A stretch of DNA of 10,390 nt from Verrucomicrobiota bacterium (lineage in GTDB: Bacteria > Verrucomicrobiota > Verrucomicrobiia > Limisphaerales > AV2), in assembly GCA_003219675.1 (NCBI GenBank), contig QHPW01000054.1:1-10390 (forward strand), written 5' to 3'. Within the stretch, counting starts at the first letter, position 1. Every line of letters begins with the position of its first letter. The position numbers and the translations under genes were made by a program. Positions 7,224-10,390 of this stretch are shown here, piece after piece. The notes below the pieces were generated by a model. The model made no database searches. It was not told the origin of the DNA and was given only the letters and a program-made list of their open reading frames with translations.

Positions 7224-8846
7224 TCATCGATTGTCGCCGCGCGACAGACAGAACACGATGGCCGACAGGTGCAGAAAAAGCGCGAGCGTCGAGTAAATCT
7301 GGAACGGAAAATCAAAACGCGCGTGCAGGAGGCAGCCTGCCAACGCCAGCCAGATCATCGAAACAAACAGCCAGTGCGCTTCAATGCCTCCGCCGCCAAA
7401 CCAGCGCAACAGCGCGCTTGCCAGGGCCGCGAGAATCATCGCGAACCCGATCCCGCCAAAAGTAATGCGCGTTTCCAGCCAGTCGTTGTGCGCGTAAGCG
7501 GCCCATTCGGACTGAGCGCTCGCGCGGTAAAGATGGTAGATCCACGGAAAAGTCCCGGGACCGGTCCCGAGCCAGGGAAAATCGCGCGCCATCTGCCGCG
7601 CGTTGCGATAGATTTCCACCCGCCCGCCCAGGTCATCGGAGAAGAGGGTTTTCAGCCGCGGTTGGAGCTTTTCCCAACCCAGATGGCCTGCCAGCGCCAG
7701 CGACGCCGCGAACAACAGAATAATGCCCAACCGCAGCAGCCAATGTCCTTTTCGTTGGACGAACATCAGCAGCGCGAGCGCCGCAAGAATTTCGGCCCAG
7801 GCCACGATCGCGCCGCCGCGGCTGATGGAGATGATCGGCGCCGCCGCCATGATGACCGCGCACGGCAGCAACAACACCTGCGGGCCGCCACCCACCCGCC
7901 CTCCGGCGCGACCCGAACCGCGGGTCGCGCGTCGCAACGTCCACCAAAAACCCAGACAGACCGGCCAGAGCAGATTGAGGTATTGCGCCGCGTTGGAACG
8001 ATAGGCGTACGGGCCGAATTGCAATTCGCCGGATTGGTTGATGACCGGCTGCACCAGCCAGAGCAGTTTGTTCGTCCCGGACAATCGCTGCAGAATGCCT
8101 TCGAGCGCGAGCAGAGCGCCGTTCATGCAGAGCACCCACAACAACCGTTGCAGACGCATCGGAAATGCCGATGGCCGAACACCGCCCGCACCCTCTCCGC
8201 TTTGCTCTCGATCTTCGCCCCGCGCCTCCCGTCGCTCGCGCGCGGTCTGGCCGAGCAACCAGTCGCGCGCGGCCCAAAACGTGAGCGCGAGCCCCAGATA
8301 CATCCAGAACGCCTGCCACGTCGCCCTGCTGTCGTAACTGTGCGGCAACCAGGCGACACAGTCGCGAGGCACGAACGCCATTTCCCGGTAAATAAAGGTG
8401 GACCGGGCGTTGAGGGCGCTGGTCAGACACCAGGCCAGGACCAGGACGGTAAGCGTGGCCAGGCTGACGGTAATACCCTTTGAAGCGGTTCGCTCCCTCT
8501 CTCCGCCGCTCCACGCTCCATGCTCCGCGTTTCGCGTTTCACCGCTCCCATCCCCGGTCGGCCGGCTTCGCTCTTTGGCTCCGCCGTCTCCCCATCGCAT
8601 CGGCCGATAGCCCGCGCGCCAGCGAATCAGCCATTTGGCGAACAGCAGCCCCCCGAGCGCGTACGCGGCGATGTTCAACGTCCAGATCGACCAGCGTTCC
8701 GTCGCCCCGAAGGCCCAGGGAGCGAAGACAATCATGAAGTCGAGCACCGCCTCCGTCATCCCGTCGCAGACCCGGTAAGCCGGCGGCGTGCGCGGGCGTG
8801 AACCCGGCAGGAAAGCCGATGGCCGCGCGTAAGCGGACGTTTCCAT
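7224..8846 (-). CDS. O-antigen ligase / Wzy-type polymerase family membrane protein
   Basis: This polytopic membrane protein is about 540 residues from the ATG at 8846; starts at 8918 or 8759 are also in frame and none has a clear ribosome-binding site. The first hydrophobic segment (LDFMIVFAPWAF) begins near residue 35. Family marks, numbered from 8846, are YRSNAAQYLNL (283-293), ISRGGAIVAW (341-350), DLGGRVEIYRNA (405-416), LGTGPGTFPWIY (426-437) and the large-loop motif YAHNDWLE (451-458). These fit the Wzy_C/WaaL superfamily, which transfers or polymerises undecaprenyl-pyrophosphate-linked glycans at the outer face of the inner membrane. Ligase and polymerase cannot be separated by sequence reading. 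Three loops (residues about 79-124, 200-228 and 306-323) are charged, Gly/Arg/Glu-rich and low-complexity, unlike the membrane parts. A long open frame on the opposite strand (7269-8483) is an Arg/Gln/Pro-rich shadow. Confidence 0.87.
   Translation of the reverse strand: METSAYARPSAFLPGSRPRTPPAYRVCDGMTEAVLDFMIVFAPWAFGATERWSIWTLNIAAYALGGLLFAKWLIRWRAGYRPMRWGDGGAKERSRPTGDGSGETRNAEHGAWSGGERERTASKGITVSLATLTVLVLAWCLTSALNARSTFIYREMAFVPRDCVAWLPHSYDSRATWQAFWMYLGLALTFWAARDWLLGQTARERREARGEDREQSGEGAGGVRPSAFPMRLQRLLWVLCMNGALLALEGILQRLSGTNKLLWLVQPVINQSGELQFGPYAYRSNAAQYLNLLWPVCLGFWWTLRRATRGSGRAGGRVGGGPQVLLLPCAVIMAAAPIISISRGGAIVAWAEILAALALLMFVQRKGHWLLRLGIILLFAASLALAGHLGWEKLQPRLKTLFSDDLGGRVEIYRNARQMARDFPWLGTGPGTFPWIYHLYRASAQSEWAAYAHNDWLETRITFGGIGFAMILAALASALLRWFGGGGIEAHWLFVSMIWLALAGCLLHARFDFPFQIYSTLALFLHLSAIVFCLSRGDNR
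8506..8540. repeat. 7-bp periodic tandem tract inside the ligase gene
   Basis: On the + strand there are three consecutive units of the form NNGCTCC (ccgctcc, acgctcc, atgctcc; 8506-8526), followed directly by two copies of gcgtttc (8527-8540). The tract codes, on the minus strand, for part of the hydrophilic loop containing GETRNAEHGAWSGG. The 7-base unit is not a multiple of three, so gain or loss of one unit would shift the ligase frame, while three units keep it. Confidence 0.8.
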
Positions 8847-8924
8847 GTACGGGGCATTGAACGCGAAGGTCGTTTTTCGGCTCAAGCCAGAAAACACGGA
8901 ACCATGAACCAGAAACATAAAATT

Positions 8925-8949
8925 AGGGCTCGACGGAGTCTCGCCTCAC
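8925..8949. repeat. Solo copy of the family A repeat arm
   Basis: These 25 bases match 509-533, the right arm of the inverted repeat at 462-534, with a single change (cctc in place of cccc near the right end). Here no partner arm is present. It lies in the roughly 150-base divergent gap between the ligase gene (minus) and the methyltransferase gene (plus), just outside the longest possible ligase start at 8918. No convincing promoter was seen for either gene in this gap. Confidence 0.9.
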
Positions 8950-8998
8950 GCGGTTAAAGGGTAGGGAGCACTTCCAAAATCGGACCCGACTCGAAGCC

Positions 8999-9604
8999 AT
9001 GAATCGGTCGCTTGACGGAAACTACTGGGAAGAACGTTACCAGGCACAGGACATGCCCTGGGAAAAGGGCGAGGCATCGCCGGGTCTGGTGGACTTTCTC
9101 GCCGCGCACGCCGGGCTGAAGCGCGGGGCCGTTTGCGTGCCCGGGTGCGGCACGGGCCATGACGTGCGCGCCTGGGCCGGCGCCGGCTTCGACGCGTTCG
9201 GTTATGACATCGCGCCCTCCGCCATCCAACTGGCCAAAGAGCGGACCGCCGCGGCCGGACTGAAAGCCCGGTTTGGGCTCGACGATTTTCTCAAGGACCC
9301 GCCGCCGTTCCTGTTCGACTGGATCTTTGAACACACTCTTTTTTGCGCGATTGACCCGCGCGATCGCGAGGACTACGTGCGTGCGGTGCTCCGTTGGTTG
9401 AAACCGGACGGCAATTATCTCGCGGTCAATTACCTGATTCCCGACGAAACCGGTCCTCCGTTCGGCACGACGCGCGAGGAGCTGATGAAACGGTTCTCGC
9501 CGCAGTTCGAATTATTGAGCGAATGGGTGCCGCGCTCGTACTCGAACCGGACGGGACTGGAACTGATGCTTTGGTGGAGGCGCAGGAAAGCCGAGCACCG
9601 ATGA
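8999..9604 (+). CDS. TPMT-family SAM-dependent methyltransferase
   Basis: This 201-residue protein has the layout of the thiopurine S-methyltransferase-like family. It opens with WEERYQAQDMPWEKGEASPGL (residues 10-30), which has the family's W..RY...D.PW..G..SPGL pattern. The SAM-binding glycine loop is CVPGCGTGHDVRAWA (46-60), followed by the acidic end of strand 2 in FGYDIAPSAI (67-76). FDWIFEHTLFCAIDPRDRED (106-125) matches the family's conserved E-H-T-x-F/L-C-A-I segment, and the C-terminal strand ends in LELMLWWRRR. Members methylate thiols, halides or selenium/tellurium oxyanions; the natural substrate here cannot be read from the sequence. It is set off from the glycan genes by a divergent gap and may have no role in that pathway. 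The ATG at 8999 gives the usual N-terminus; no strong ribosome-binding site is visible. Confidence 0.87.
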   Translation: MNRSLDGNYWEERYQAQDMPWEKGEASPGLVDFLAAHAGLKRGAVCVPGCGTGHDVRAWAGAGFDAFGYDIAPSAIQLAKERTAAAGLKARFGLDDFLKDPPPFLFDWIFEHTLFCAIDPRDREDYVRAVLRWLKPDGNYLAVNYLIPDETGPPFGTTREELMKRFSPQFELLSEWVPRSYSNRTGLELMLWWRRRKAEHR

Positions 9605-9930
9605 ATCCCGGGGACCGCGCCGCCTCGGGTGCTCCAATCGGTCCGGGATATTCGACTCTTGAGTTGCGCACGAGGTCTGCCCCCGGATACGAGCCAATCA
9701 TAAGAACCGTTTTATAGATTACTCTGCGCTCTTCGCGTCTCGGCGGTTTTCATTTTTCACCGCGGAGGCGCGAAGACCGCGGAGAGGATTTGCGGTCGGA
9801 GCGTTCTCTGAACGGGTAGCCAGGAAGAACCCGTCCCTGAAAAAGCTCTCATGAATTGGCGCTGCTGATTGGCTGCCGCGCGTCGAGAGTTGTTGAAACC
9901 CGGAGGCGGCTTCGTCATTGTGTTGCGTCT
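9605..9930. other. 326-base intergenic region before zwf
   Basis: No credible coding frame was found on either strand; the frames that exist are compositionally odd or antisense to zwf. The region contains the inverted repeat at 9722-9784 and a small hairpin with 6-bp arms acgggt/acccgt (9812-9817 and 9829-9834). An AT-richer spot, tatagat at 9713-9719, could pass for a -10 element, but no matching -35 is present at the right distance, so no promoter is called. A purine-rich cggagg at 9901-9906 lies about 25 bases upstream of the zwf ATG, too far to be a normal ribosome-binding site. Confidence 0.6.
9722..9784. repeat. Imperfect inverted repeat, 26-bp arms (family C)
   Basis: The arms 9722-9747 and 9759-9784 are reverse complements at 22 of 26 positions, with an 11-base loop. 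The conserved core is tcttcgcg paired with cgcgaaga, ending in gcggt/accgc next to the loop. Its sequence differs from families A and B, but the geometry is the same. It lies in the gap between the methyltransferase and zwf genes, and no T-tract follows it. Confidence 0.8.
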
Positions 9931-10390
9931 ATGGAACACGCGGACCATCTGGATGAGTTGTTGACCTGCCGGCTTGAATTCGGACGGAAGACCGTCGAAC
10001 CCTGCACCATCGTCATTTTCGGGGCGAGCGGGGATTTGACTGCGCGCAAGCTGATTCCCGCCTTCTACCATCTCTGCCGGGAAAAACAGTTGCCGAGGCC
10101 GTTTCGCATCATTGGCTTCGCGCGCCGGGAGAAAACCGACGCCGCCTGGTGGAAGGAATTGCGCGCTGCGCTGGAACAGTTTTCGCGCACCAAACCGATC
10201 GACGACGCGCTGTGGGCGGAATTTGCCACCAACGTCTCCTATTGCCAGGGAGACATTTCTGATCCCGCGGCCTACAAAAAGCTGGCCGACTGCCTGGCCT
10301 CCTTCAACGACGACAAGCTGCGCCGCAACCTGCTGTTCTACCTCGCCATCTCGCCGAGCCAGTTCGGCGAGGTGGTGGAGCATTTGCATC
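9931..10390 (+). CDS. zwf: Glucose-6-phosphate 1-dehydrogenase, 5' part only
   Basis: The gene runs off the right edge of the window; 153 codons are visible from the ATG at 9931. The NADP-binding loop is IVIFGASGDLTARKLIPAFYHL (residues 27-48), with the G6PDH pattern GASGDLxxRKLxPA at 31-44. RIIGFARREKTDAAWW and CQGDISDPAAYKKL follow, then LRRNLLFYLAISPSQFGEVVEHL, which matches the family's second strand block with its FYLAxxPxxF motif. The enzyme oxidises glucose-6-phosphate to 6-phosphogluconolactone in the cytoplasm, feeding the oxidative pentose phosphate or Entner-Doudoroff route and making NADPH. The N-terminal extension of about 24 residues before the nucleotide fold is within the normal range. 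The catalytic His region lies beyond the window. It is probably a separate transcription unit from the glycan genes. Confidence 0.95.
   Translation, partial: MEHADHLDELLTCRLEFGRKTVEPCTIVIFGASGDLTARKLIPAFYHLCREKQLPRPFRIIGFARREKTDAAWWKELRAALEQFSRTKPIDDALWAEFATNVSYCQGDISDPAAYKKLADCLASFNDDKLRRNLLFYLAISPSQFGEVVEHLH

Noticed and set aside
7218..7246. Possible shared terminator between the convergent dehydratase and ligase genes (T-run at 7219-7224 and hairpin tgtcgc-cgc-gcgaca at 7232-7246)
   Set aside because: On the + strand the T-run comes before the hairpin, and on the minus strand the hairpin is followed by A residues, so neither direction gives an intrinsic terminator.
7269..8483. Long open frame (404 codons) on the + strand opposite the ligase gene
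   Set aside because: Its product is rich in Arg, Gln and Pro with no recognisable domain, while the minus strand encodes clear membrane helices and ligase motifs. It is a high-GC shadow.

Overview
The window is high-GC bacterial DNA carrying part of a cell-surface polysaccharide or glycoconjugate locus with an exosortase module. It is followed by an oppositely oriented O-antigen ligase/polymerase-type gene, a small methyltransferase, and the start of a central-metabolism gene (zwf). An exosortase plus EpsI pair, starts with little Shine-Dalgarno sequence, and intergenic gaps filled with long imperfect inverted repeats all fit a Verrucomicrobiota bacterium, perhaps of the Pedosphaera/Limisphaera group. 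That placement is an inference from gene content and style; no rRNA or taxonomic marker is present.

Layout: (1) 2-388 (+), the 3' part of a NeuD/PglD-type sugar acetyltransferase. (2) 608-1612 (+), a CarB-like ATP-grasp ligase. (3) 1724-2884 (+), a PglE-like DegT aminotransferase that seems to lack about 15 residues near its N-terminal third. (4) 3066-3878 (+), an EpsI-like exosortase-associated protein. (5) 3875-4744 (+), an exosortase. (6) 4741-5337 (+), a PglC-like phosphoglycosyl transferase. (7) 5343-7217 (+), a PglF/CapD-like membrane 4,6-dehydratase. (8) 7224-8846 (-), an O-antigen ligase/Wzy-type membrane protein, convergent with the dehydratase. (9) 8999-9604 (+), a TPMT-family methyltransferase. 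(10) 9931 to the window edge (+), zwf.

How the genes may work together: dehydratase, aminotransferase, acetyltransferase and phosphoglycosyl transferase are the four activities that make UDP-N,N'-diacetylbacillosamine-type sugars and load them onto undecaprenyl phosphate. Here they are interleaved with an ATP-grasp ligase of unknown substrate and with the EpsI-exosortase pair. The EpsI, exosortase and phosphoglycosyl transferase genes are joined by ATGA stop/start overlaps, and the dehydratase follows 5 bases later. The simplest reading is that the locus builds a diamino-sugar-initiated glycan whose assembly is linked to exosortase-dependent protein sorting. The glycosyltransferases and flippase would lie outside the window.

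Three intergenic gaps each hold an imperfect inverted repeat with 26-28 bp arms and an 11-21 bp loop. One arm type recurs as a solo copy about 8.4 kb away. The ligase gene carries three charged, low-complexity loops, one of which is encoded by a 7-bp periodic DNA tract.
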